Part shown: positions 22,319 to 33,462 of the stretch, in pieces
Position numbering within the stretch: the stretch's first letter is position 1
Layout: the number at the start of each line of letters is the position of its first letter
Origin: Aquatica leii
Taxonomy: Eukaryota; Arthropoda; Insecta; Coleoptera; Lampyridae
Direction of reading: 5' to 3'
Assembly (NCBI GenBank): GCA_035610365.1
Contig: CM069432.1
Coordinates: 24,366,354 to 24,430,353 of the forward strand
Length of the DNA stretch: 64,000 nt
Made by a program: the position numbers and the translations under genes
The notes under the pieces: model-generated
What the model was told of the DNA's origin: nothing
Database searches by the model: none
Seen by the model: the letters and a program-made list of their open reading frames with translations, nothing else

Positions 22319-25063
22319 GGGGAGCATTGAGCCACGGGAAGCATTCATCCAGGGTAAATATTTTTAATGTGATTCAAATTTTCCCCTCAATAGAGCTGCC
22401 TTTAGGTTGCCTATCGTTAGTTCTTCGTCTAGGTAAAAACTAACACGTGTGTTGCGTTAATCAACTTTTAAAGAAAAAAGTTTAAAAGTGCTCCTGAAAG
22501 TAAGTGTTTTTGATTCATATATTTGATGTTTATTTTATTGAAAAAGTTGCTTTTTTTTCTTTTTTTTTGTGCATAATATCTTCAAATTCAAACACTTTCT
22601 GTATAATCACATTTCACTCGCTTCGTGAGGTGGGGAGCATTCATCCGCCCACATTGTGTGTGCATTCGGCCATGGCCCTACATTATTTTGAAATATTTGT
22701 TTTGCTTGCAGATATACCTTAAAAACGAATTTTAAAAACTAATAGGAATCAAATAGATGAAAATAGCATCAAACAAGCAATTATAGGCTGTTTCAATGGT
22801 ACCTTCTCCGTAATGAAAGTGATCAAGAATCGCCCAATTATGCAAACAAATATACAAATAGACAAGTATTTACAACGGAACAAGAGTCTGAACTAGAAGC
22901 GTATATTAAAAGATGTTCTGATTTAAATTATGGACTGACATATGTTCAAATCGAAAAGCTAGCTTTCGAATATGCTTCTGTTTTGCCAAACTGTCAAATT
23001 CCTCCAGAGTGGCATCAGAAACGGCAAGCAAAGGACGGATGGCGCCGAGGGTTTATGTCACGTCATCCGAGACTCTCTTTAAAAAAACCAGAAAGCACGA
23101 GCTTGGGTAGAAGCACCGGTTTTAATAAGTTTAAGGTGGGTCAATTTTTCGGAAACCTAAAAAATGTACTGGAGCGTCACAAATTTGCTCCGGAAAGAAT
23201 ATTTAATCTCGATGAGACGGGAGTCACAACGGTGATGAAACCAGTGAAAATTGTTTCTACTACTGGAAAGAAACAAGTTTCTTAAGCTGCCTCAGCTGAA
23301 AGAGGTGAATTGGTGACTTTTGTGGGAATTATTAGCGCATCTGGACAAAGTCTGCCTCCTGTTTATGTTTTTCCTTGGATCAGAAACATAGAGGACATTT
23401 TAGCTGATGCTCCAATTTCGAGTCTAGCACTGGGAAACAAGTCTGGTTGGATGACTTATGAGTTGTTTTCTTCTGTATTAAAACGCATAGTTAAGCATAC
23501 GTCCTGCTATCGTAGCAATCCAATTTTGTTGTTAGTCGATAACCACAAGTCACATGTTAGCCTTACATGCGTCCAATACTGTAGAGAAAATGGAATTGTC
23601 TTACTAAGTTTCGCTCCCCATACAACCCACCGAATGCAGCCACTAAACGTCGGAGTTTTTGTAATATTGCATTTAATGACTGGATGGTGTCCAATCCCGG
23701 TAAAACCATAACGGTTAGGAATATTCCAGAACTAACCCATCGTGCATATTTGAAAGCATTCACAAATGAAAATATTGTGAGTAGTTTTAAGACCACAGGA
23801 ATTTGGCCAATGAACCGCTTGGTGTTTAGTGATGTAGATTTCACTCCGAGTGCCGTTACCGATCAACCTTTACCAAATGTAGACAATTCGAACAATATTG
23901 CAGAACGTACTACAGTTATAGAGGACAAAAATGGCAATAGCGGTAATATAAATGAGAAAGATGGAGAAGAACATAACAAAAACAGTGATTTTATTAAGGA
24001 AAAAAATGAAGAGTTGACAGGAAATAACAAGATAATTGTTTTAAGTGACATAACAATTTTGCAAAATACACCATCTTGCAGTGGTTATAAAAATGACATA
24101 AAACATCCCACTAAAGTGACACCTAAATTAGTTAGACCTTTTCCGAAGGCAGTTAGAAAAGAAACTAAAACAAAACGGACGCCAGAGACTTCAAGGGTTT
24201 ATACTGACACCCCAGAGAAGGAACGACTGAAACAAATTGAGAATGAAAAAAGCAAAAAAAGAAGGGTTTTATAAGAAACATTTTTACTAGGCTAGAAAAA
24301 CAAGTAGACAACCAACCGAAGAAAAAACGTAGAACGAAAATTCCGTCGGATTCATCGTCTTCCGAAAGTGATGGATTATCAATTTATGATAATTCTGATG
24401 AAGAAATAAGTGACGAAATGGAAGATATTGAGGAGAATTGTAGAGAAGATTTAAATGATACGGATTTTGTTTTAGTAAGATTTAAAGCTAAATTGGTGCA
24501 TTTTGTTGGCCAGATATTAAAATATTCGAAAGATACAACTACCTTGAAGTTTTTGAGAAGAAAAGGTCTATCTACAAGTTTTTATTTTCCAGCCATTGAC
24601 GACATATGTGAGGCTGAAAATGAAGATATCATAACAAAATTGAAAGCTCCTCCAACAAGTGCCACTACAAGAACAGCATCATATTTTCGTTTTTGTTATG
24701 ACTAATACTTTGGTCGTAAATTAATTTTTTCAATTTTTTTGTTCTATGGCAGCTATGTGAAGAATTTTTTATAAATAAATATTTTTTTATGTGTTTTAGA
24801 GTAATTTCTTATACGTGGCTGAAGGCTCCCCATCTTCTGGCCAAATGCTCCCTAGGTATGGGGAGCTTTCGGCCTTTAGAGAACAAATTTTCAGCATATT
24901 TTTTTTGTATTTAGGAAACATATTTTTTAAATTTTGTGCAACCATTACATGAAGAAAGTAACTAAAACTAGAATAAATTTGTTTTTTTTCATATTTGTTC
25001 AACTTAAAAAATGTTTACAATCAAATAAACATTTTGTGGCCCAATACTCCTCGCTTTCCCCTA
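22319..25063 (+). mobile_element. pogo-like transposon with GGGGAGCATT subterminal repeats
   Basis: Both ends read GGGGAAAGCG(G/A)GGAG(C/T)ATTG.GCCAC as inverted copies, each preceded by TA, the pogo target. The motif GGGGAGCATTCATCC or its complement recurs internally (near 22340, 22632 and in inverted form at 24825-24870). The element carries the broken transposase at 22750-24703. Confidence 0.8.
22750..24703 (+). pseudogene. pogo-family transposase (DDE_1, CENP-B-like), broken
   Basis: The frame opens near 22750 with N-terminal DNA-binding sequence (FTTEQESELEAYIKRCSD). It continues through WHQKRQAKDGWRRGFMSRHP into the DDE core: FNLDETGVTTVMKP (first D), LLLVDNHKSHVSLTC (second D) and SFAPHTTHRMQPLNVGVF. 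It then resumes at NPGKTITVRNIPELTHRAYL after a frameshift and small deletion at about 23655-23680. A single in-frame TAA lies at 23283-23285. A charged lysine-rich linker follows, and the last piece (24418-24703) contains DFVLVRFKAKLVHFVGQILK, a C-terminal module seen in some insect pogo relatives. At least one stop, one deletion and one frameshift inactivate it. Confidence 0.8.
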
Positions 25064-26639
25064 CATAAGGTATTCGGTGCAAACTTTATTCCTATAATTT
25101 TCTCGTTCATACCACACATATTTTTGATCTTACTCCACGTTGTAAAAACTTAATATTTTTTTATGTATTGTTTCCTTCTATTCATGAGCAATATCTTGAA
25201 GAATTTCCACAAATCTTCTATTTGCTTCAATCGTGTCAATTTTAAAAAAATAATTTTACTGCGTAATGCATAGATGATTAGTAAATTTAATTTAAAATGA
25301 AGAAAAACGCAAGTCTTACAAATAATTGTTAAAGTATTTATGGTTTGATGAAAAGTACGAAACGTCATACGACCAATACTCAAATAGCAGACTCGATTAT
25401 ACTCCAATCTTGTTTGCTATTGGCTACATATTGGCCTTATCACGTATAGACTATAGAATTTGCTTGGTTAAGGTAACCCAGTTATGTGTCTTAATGTAAA
25501 CATTAAAAGTTTAGCACCGTCGTCATTTTCGATTTTGCTTTTGAGATTTTCTATAACTTAGATATTGTTAGAAATTTTAAGAAACTTCATGATTAATTAT
25601 CTTACAGAAGCTAACAGGCCACAAATTTTGCCCAAAGCTCTGCTAATTCAATACAAAAAACTGCCGAAGAAACAACACCAGTCAACATGAAAAAAAAGGA
25701 TCACAATATTAACGTAATTATGAATTAACTGCATCAACCGAGGTGAGACAGATCGCATCTATTTTGGAAGAGTGAGCATATAACATAAACAAAAAAAATT
25801 AAGAAAACTAAAAAGAATATGTTGCTAAAACGTTGTGGAATGGAACCACAAAACTTATCTATGAAAAATATTGCAAGGATTATAATAAAACAAGTGATCC
25901 CTTCACTTAAATTTAAACGTCGAAAACTTTAACATATTTCTAAAAAGAAAAAATCATCTTCTGCAGTTATCAGGAAAGAAGAAATAGAAAAAACGATAAC
26001 AAAATATACATAAATAGTCCAAATGGCTTACAAAGAAAATATTACAGTGCTAGCTGACAACTGGCATGGAGAGGCAGAGTAACAACAAAAATAATGGTGC
26101 AATGTTTTGGAGAAGAAATAGATCCTTATAAAAATCATACTTAAAGGATAAAACACAATCCAATATCTTCTAAAACTGCACAAAGTGAATTTCGCAGGTT
26201 AAGTGATAGACAATTTTTAATATCAAATAAAAATTAATAATAGTATTTTTCATTGACAGTGTTGTAAATGTTTACGCCCGACAATAAAAAATTGTTAATA
26301 GAAGTGCCTTGACTTCAGGCTTAAAAAGCTTTCAGCAAAATAATTTTTTTCTAATATATTACTTGTAACATTTATGTAGATGGTTTCTGATTTTTTAATA
26401 TAATTTTTTGCTATTGTTAACAAGCACCAACTTCAATGCTTCATTATATTAACCATATTAGCTCTTGCATCTGCTAAAATACTTGCCATAGTACGCCTAA
26501 AACAGTGTCCCAAAGAATGTATTAACAACCAAAAAGTCATATGCATTATTAGTTATGTACTTTTATTTTATTATATTTATGTTAAATATTCTAATCCAGA
26601 TTCTAGAGTAAGTGTTAGTGATCAAACAACTTAATGTTG
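25064..26639. other. AT-rich spacer with a possible non-LTR fragment
   Basis: Mostly featureless. The minus-strand frame at 25150-25407 ends in a charged run resembling the post-RT region of jockey-type retrotransposons, but the match is too weak to call. The remainder has no recognisable motif. Confidence 0.35.
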
Positions 26640-27700
26640 AATAATAATTTTATTAATAACGGGTCTAGTATATTTATACAATAATTACAATGGTTGTGAA
26701 ATACAGAGTTGGCATTTTTAGGTATGATAATTTCAAATGTAGGTTATTCTGCTGTAATAAATTACAAGTTTAAATTAAATTTAAGTGTTATGATCAAAAA
26801 TTATTGTTCATGTTTAAACATATTGCCATGTTTAAACAATAAATTGTGTTTACCAAGTTTAGTTAACTGATTGGTTTTACTTCTGTTTCGTAGTTAGTTT
26901 TCCAAAAATCATTAACAGGTTGTAAAGCTATTATGTTTCTTCACTTCGTAAGTTGACGGGTTGTAGTTATACGACTTCTTATAAATTTGGACAGTGGGTG
27001 AACCGTAATAAATGAAAGGCTGTATTCTTGTAAGTTTGGACCGTAATAATTTTGAAGGGCTGTACGAACCACTTCTTCTAGGTTTAGACCGTGAGTGGAC
27101 CATAATAATTAAAAGGCTGTATTCTTCTAAGTTTGGACTCTGGGTAGACCGTAATAAATTTTAAGGGTTGTAGGAACCACTTTATGTAGGTTTGAACCGT
27201 CAGTGGACCGTAATTAAAAAGCTGTATTCTTCTAAATTTGGACCGTGGGTGGACTGTAATGAATTTAAAAGGCTATAGGAACCACTTCATGTAGGCTTGG
27301 AATGTAGGTGGACCGTAATAATTTTGAAGGGCTGTAGAAACCACTTTTTGGGTAGACATAATAATTAAAAATTATTTAAACAGGTTGTAAGGCTGTTAAA
27401 ATTATTCGTCTTCTTTTTGGCTCGACATTAAACCGTGGGTCAAAGAACCATATATTTCTTTCTTAGAACCAAATGTAAATTCCGGCGATGGTCTGCTTTG
27501 ATTTCATCTGGCTCGTTTCACCACTTCCGGCTCGAAGGACTATATATTAGGCACGGTGGTAATTCGTACTTTCGTCGAGTATTTATACAATATTTACAAC
27601 CTTTGTGAAACACAGAGTCGGCAATTTACGATATTACAAATTCAAATGTAGGTAACTATGCTGTAACATATATTCTTAGCAGTTTGCTGATATCAAAGAA
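26640..27700 (-). repeat. LTR-like region with internal minisatellite and direct repeats
   Basis: A block at 26655-26765 (TATATTTATACAATAATTACAA...GAAATACAGAGTTGGC) recurs at 27570-27665 (TATTTATACAATATTTACAA...GAAACACAGAGTCGGC) in direct orientation, flanking the minisatellite. On the minus strand the whole lies downstream of the env-like remnant at 27975-29230, where a 3' LTR would be expected. I infer an LTR; no boundaries or target duplication were resolved. Confidence 0.4.
26975..27350. repeat. Dimeric minisatellite (about 105-bp period of two related ~52-bp units)
   Basis: Two subunits alternate: one begins GTATTCTTCTAAGTTTGGAC and the other GTAGGAACCACTTCATGTAG. Both continue through a (G)TGGACCGTAATAA-like core and end in AAAGGCTGTA or similar. 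About seven units are visible, and like units resemble each other more than their neighbours, a higher-order arrangement. Confidence 0.8.
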
Positions 27701-27974
27701 GTCTACATTTAGTGCAATAACTTACGTTAGCAAAACGGATTATGTTACAATCTGTAGTAATCATTAAGTATGTTTACAAATTTTTCACGTTTTAAATTAT
27801 ATCTAAATATTTTTTTTTTTAATCATAAATGTTTTAACAAACAAATTTCAATGTTTAAATTATATTTTAAAGCGCCTTTCCAACGAAAGGATCTTATCTC
27901 AAAGGTTAAAGCTCGATCATTTCTGTTTCCGGTGCTGGATGAATCTGTTTTTGGATATACTCTTTCCTGCGGTA

Positions 27975-29230
27975 CTATGAGTGTCGCTTACAGGAGTAGT
28001 AGATTCCCCACACAAGAGCTACTGTGCCCAATCCAATTGTGGTGGTAATGCCGCTGGTGGTAATGGAATGTTGTCTTCTCTTTTGCCAAATCGTTTTCTT
28101 TAGTTCATGTTGCAAATTGTTTTCTTTCTCTTGGAGGCTGCCTAATTTGTCCGAGACTGTAAGCACTGGTTCTTCCTGAATGTCCTCGTAGTTGTAATGT
28201 TCTAAAGTCAAATTCCACCCTTTTTGGTGTTAGTATACTCAGTTTGGTCTTAATAATACAATCTTCCGTAATTTGAACGATTCCTGTAATGTTGAGTAGA
28301 ACATTTTTTCTTAACCCGTTGCATGTACCGCAATCTTGATGGGTTTGCTGAGAATAAAAATGCAGGTGTTGACCATATAGAGTTGCTTCCATACAAGAAA
28401 GTGTATGCTATTTTTTTGAATCTTGCATTTAGTGAGTCCATTACGTTGGTATATTTCGTCAATTATGCAATTGGGATTGTTTTCTATGTTCTTCACGACA
28501 GCTGGCAGACATAGACAGTTTTTATGCTTTGTAGTGATTCTGTTTTTCAATTCTTCGCCACTTAACTGTAAATATAGCTGCGTGTTGTAATCCACAGCTA
28601 TAACTTCGTTTGGTGTATTTATAATTCAATATGATCCATTCTCAATTTTAAATGATGTTGGAGTTATATTCATCATCACGAAGTCGGTACTGTCGGCAAT
28701 GGGGAAGTAACCAAAGACGTGAATATATGCTTCATCATGTTCGACATTCATTCGTATTACTACTGTTGGCTTCTTCTATGATTTTATGGCATTTGTGATG
28801 ATATCGTAAAGACTGCCTCGGCTGAAGTGAACTTTCAACAGCTGTGAGTAGTAGTTGCAAAGTTCGCTTATAGAATTAGTTGCTACTTGATAAGAGTTTA
28901 GTAGATAAATGTTTGTTGATTGTTGATTACTTCTATGCCTTCGTTCAAATTGTATCTGAATCCAATTGGTTGTTGATCATGAATTTGGTTTAGTGGTTTG
29001 ATGCTCTGATTAGTTTAGATTAATTTTGTTTCAGAGCATTAATATCTTTGTAGACCTCATCATTGACCCCGAATACATAATTTAGAAATTTTACCAGACC
29101 TCCTCTCTTTGACCGATTGTGGATGATTCCAGTCATACTATCCTTGATGCGTTGCATCTTGTGTTTTTGATCGGTCAGGTGATGAATTAACGCGGTGCAT
29201 TGTGTTTTGTCTAAAAATGATTAGAAACAG
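27975..29230 (-). pseudogene. Retroelement env-like remnant (gypsy/errantivirus type)
   Basis: Minus-strand segments read as a degraded envelope-like protein of an insect LTR element. Near the C-terminus a helical, heptad-like stretch (KLGSLQEKENNLQHELKK) is followed by WQKRRQHS and a hydrophobic segment (GITTTIGLGTVALVWGIYYS) with a short basic tail, the layout of a membrane anchor. Upstream, cysteine-containing pieces (CGTCNGLRKNVLLN; NCLCLPAVV) and a basic RSKRG-like site occur in differing frames. Several frameshifts and stops break it. No gag or pol of the same element is present next to it. Assignment is by layout and should be treated as tentative. Confidence 0.5.
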
Positions 29231-29319
29231 AATTTTGGCCAACCGCTAGAGGATTGATATACATACGTAGCGGTAAAGAGAAACGCTAGAAGTACATTTG
29301 ATTTCGTAGTATATAACAA

Positions 29320-31258
29320 AAAATGAAAAATAGAATGAGCCAGATTAAAATATTACCAGACGCGGAAATAGACGCACAACGCACAGATTAAACAAACGGA
29401 GCTAGTACGGAAAAAGCCAAAAAAATATGAAAGAATACTAATACATAGACTAAGAAATGCGGTAACAAGAAGAAACTCTCAAGAAAAAACAAACAATGAA
29501 AATTGGACACTATACACAATAAAAAAGTAAAAAAATTAGGAGAAATCAAAAAGTACGCAGACAAAAATGTATAAGTAAGAGAGACATAGCAAAGAAAATG
29601 GTACATGAAGCTAAAGGAAAAATCTGGAAAAACTTTGGTAAAGAAATCGAATAAACATATCAAGAAAATAACAGGAAACTGGAATGCTGTAAGAAGTATG
29701 AAGGGAAAAAAATAATAATAAGAATAAAAAACAAAAATTATGAATTAAAAACAGATATTAGAAGCATACTAAAAATATGAACAGAATTCTTCTCAATAAA
29801 ATTTGGAATAGAAGTAGAAGCAAATAGAAAGGAGACCACTAGAAATACAGTAGAAGATAAGTAAATAATTGAAAAAAAAAGAAACTATAGAGAATATAAA
29901 CACAGAAGAACTAGATGAAGCGATGAAAACCATTAAACTAGAAAAAACAAGACAAGACGAAATAGAACCAGAGATGATAAAATTTCTAGGAGAGTAAAGA
30001 AGAGAATGGCCTCTAAATATATTCAAGAAAACATAGGAGACAGAAAAAATTTTACAAAAGTGTCAAAATAAAATTATTATTCTGATTTGCAAGAAAGGGA
30101 AGTATGCGGACTATGAAAACTATAGAGTTATTTGCCTCTCCTCCACCACCTTTAAATTATACACCAAAATAGTAAAAAAAGGACTGAGAAAATACCTTAG
30201 CAATAGAATTGAAGAAGAACAGGCAACATTTAGAACAAAAAGGCAAACCTACGATAATATCCACATATTAAGAAGTATAATAGAACAGAAAGAAGAAAAA
30301 TGCAAAGAATTATTCGTTACATTCATTGACCTAAAAGCAGCCTTCGACTCAATACAGAGGAAAGTAATATGGGACTGTCTAACACTACTAAAGGTACAAA
30401 AAAAATTAGTAGGGGTGATAAGAAGTATCTATAAAGCAGTAAATTGAATAGTTAAAATAAATGGACAGGAATCAAATTTTTTTCACATGAAAGTCGGATA
30501 AAACAGAGTGATAGTCTAAGCCTGCTACTCTTTGTAGTCATCATGGACAGATTGTTTAAAAATACTAGGACAAGAACAAAATAAAGCCAGATAGAGATAG
30601 GGTATAATAATCTAGTACCAATAAAAAAAGCTAGGAATGGAAATTAATATAAAGAAATGTAAAACAATGATCACAAATCACAAGAGAAGATGGGAAGATA
30701 AATAGGGATGTAAATAACAGGATAAATAAAACGGTTAAAATCTAGTACGCGTTTACAATTTTTGAAAACCGAGTAATAGACAAGATAACTAAAATATGAT
30801 TGTATAACACAGTGGTGATACCAATTCTTACATACCGGAGTGAAACGTGGGCATTACAAGATAAACGAGAAGTAAAAGTTGATGCGACAGATTTGAAATT
30901 TCTCAGAAGGATTGCAAGAAAAACAAAGATGGATAGAAAACGTAGCAAAGAACTAAGAAAAATGACACAAATATAAAAAATAACAACAAAAACAGAAATG
31001 CAGCAGTTTAAATGGTATAGACACATAACACGGATGAATCAGAATAGATTCGTGAAAAAGATAGTAAAGATAGCCAGAGTAGGTAAAACAAAAATAGGTA
31101 GACCTAGAAATTATCGAATACAAAGAATAGAAGAAGTAAGAAAAAGAAGAGGGAAGATTGAAATGAAAAATTTTGAACGGGAACCGGATGGAAAAAGTGG
31201 GTGTCAGAAGAAATCGAATCCCTTAAGGGTATAAAGAGTATAGAAGAAGAAGAAGACT
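29320..31258 (+). mobile_element. RTE-like non-LTR retrotransposon fragment, copy 1
   Basis: Read across frames on the plus strand, the region gives NYRVICLSSTTFKLYTKIV, EEEQATFRTKRQTYDNIHIL, then FVTFIDLKAAFDSIQRKVIW (RT motif A) and LLFVVIMDRL (after the motif B region). The C-terminal part follows: ETWALQDKREV, then FKWYRHITRMNQNRFVKKI and VGKTKIGRPRNY. The 3' end runs into GAAGAAGAAGAAG, a short tandem tail typical of RTE elements. The YADD region is lost and stops abound. The endonuclease domain is not recognisable, so the copy is 5'-truncated. Confidence 0.65.
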
Positions 31259-31396
31259 TATTATATTTCTGCTTTATCTTTAACTAGAATATTCTGTTGG
31301 TTTATTAAATCTCCTCGAAGATTTTTGAAGATCGAGGATGTTTCAGTAAGTATATTTAAAGTGTAATGTACTTTGTTAACAAATTGAAGCCGTATT

Positions 31397-33262
31397 AAAT
31401 TCCCGTCCATTGAGTTCACTTTCATCTGACCCTAACGACCTTAATCCTTTGACTTCTACACATTTTCTAATTCGACGTAAGCTCACCGCAATGTCAGAGT
31501 CCGATTTGTCAAACATGGCAGATAACAGGGTAAGCAAATATCAACATATTATGAAAGTACAACAGCATTTCTCGAAACACTGGAGCAAGGAGTACATCTT
31601 GTTACGTACGAAATTTTCATTACGGATTACTCTGTATATTGAATTTAAATTAGATTCCGGTTTTGACGCCCTCTACCGATCTTTTCTCGTGACTGTCATT
31701 TTACGACGAAATTGTGAAGCTGTCAATTGCCTAAAATGGTCTGGACGTTTTAAGTAAATTTTCAAGTACCATCCGTAATAATGGGAATCAAATTGTAATT
31801 ACATTACGTTCATAAAATATTTGAGTCGTCACAGGGTAAGATAATTGCTGTCGTTTTATTAAAATTCGTTTGTAATTCGTCCTTAATTTAATAGCCGTTT
31901 TCCACCCGCTTCGAGCAGATGTACGTTTCGATAAAGAAATGATGAAGATTAATTATTATTAAGAAATACCGTTACCGAACACGTACGCTTTTGGAAGGCG
32001 TTTTCTCCGCCACGAAAACGGGGTCTCGACAAGCCTTACCGTGGGAGATGTTACTGCATGTATACTAGTCGATTGTGTTATCAGCCACCTGTGTTAAATG
32101 GTTCCTTACAGTACACGATACAACGGGTTTTTATGTAACATTTAATGATTTATTAATACTATTTTTTTAGCTTTTTGTTCTGTGTAAGCTAGTGTGTGAT
32201 CCGATTTGCTTTTCACTATTTATTACAGGCCGCTGGCGGGAAAACGTTTTCTCCGCGTAAGTGAAAACTGGATTTTGGGGTGAGTTATTTGTTTAACTTT
32301 TATATCGTGATCACAGAATTGTAATTAATGTTAACGACCGTACTTACGTTATCGCTTATATACCAATAAGGTAACCTTAATCATTACATAACTGTATCGC
32401 ATGCTGTGAGGGAAAAACATATTTATTCTGAGACTTTCGGTGCTGTCCATTTCGACATAATTTCAATGTGTAGTGTGTGTTGCCGATACTGCGGGCTTTC
32501 ATGTATGAGAACTTCGATATAATCTAGTAAATCTTATGTATTACGAAATCAAAGTTTTCTCTGCGTGTTAATGAAAATTGTTAGTCATCCTAGTATTTAA
32601 GGATTGCGCATTTAGCGTATAGTTGTCAATTTACTGCGCTACTAAAGTAAAACTGTGATATTTGTTAATTCTACGGGGAAGCCATTCGAGTATCGATAGG
32701 TGAAAAATTTTCACATATTCTTATTAGTATCCAACGTTAATGCATTAAAGTGATTATAATTTTTAATCTCTCTTGTTATTTTTCTTTCTCCTGTGATTAT
32801 CGTTATCTATTAACTAATTTTGGCTACTCGAACATCAGAGTAATAAGGATTACGAACCTCAGATTGAGTTACAAGTTTGGATCGTCTGTCGTGATCGAGG
32901 CAAAAGTGTTATCTTGGATCAGATCTGGCGCCCTTAAGCATGCTTCCTGTGAACCTCCCCTACCTCCGACTGTGTGAGTTGGCCGTGCAAGGTTCGTAAG
33001 ACATAAAGCTTGTAACAATCTACGAATTCCAAGCTCGTTCGACATAGAAAACTAATCCCAAAAGCATCCTGCAACTAAGAACGCTAGTTCTAAATTGAGA
33101 CGACAATCTGCCACCTTTAAAATGGCTGTCTAACGTATTATCAAATTGCATCCCGGGAGTGACGGTGTGACTCGCGGTGTGAAAACCGCAAATAGTGTTA
33201 TATTAAAACGTGCTATCTGCAAACATTGTGCGTTTCCGAATGAGGACAAGGACAATATTTGA
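31397..33262 (+). pseudogene. BEL/Pao polyprotein C-terminal fragment, split by a solo LTR
   Basis: Before the LTR the frame reads DPNDLNPLTSTHFLIRRKLT and SKYQHIMKVQQHFSKHWSKE, the conserved region after the integrase core of BEL/Pao elements (LTPSHFLIG...; QQ.W.RWS.EY). After removal of the LTR and one duplicated tetramer the reading frame continues directly into DDNLPPLKWLSNVL and IPGSDGVTRGVKTANSVILK, the expected C-terminal blocks. Two in-frame stops follow the junction. The remainder of the element is absent. The LTR at 31600-33017 therefore entered a BEL/Pao copy. Confidence 0.75.
31600..33017 (+). mobile_element. Solo LTR, family A, copy 3
   Basis: A 1418-bp LTR starting TGTTACGTACG and ending CTTGTAACA, flanked by a perfect 4-bp duplication ATCT (31596-31599 and 33018-33021). 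It is close to copies 1 and 2, in the same orientation, and lies inside BEL/Pao coding sequence. Confidence 0.9.
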
Positions 33263-33462
33263 ACAAAGCTAAATATATTAGTTTGCTTTAAATAATTGCA
33301 TATTCTAGTTATCAATTGAAATTATTGTTCCAATGGAAGACGGAATGTTCTGTCGTACCTGCATAGTTGTAGGATTTACCTAAATATTCTACATAATTGA
33401 ACCACTCTTAATGTAAAAGTACTATTTATTTAATGTTTATTATTAAGTTATAATAATGATCT

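Noticed and set aside
25150-25407. Possible jockey-type RT C-terminal fragment on the minus strand
   Set aside because: Resemblance rests on spaced charged and leucine residues only; no RT motif is present.
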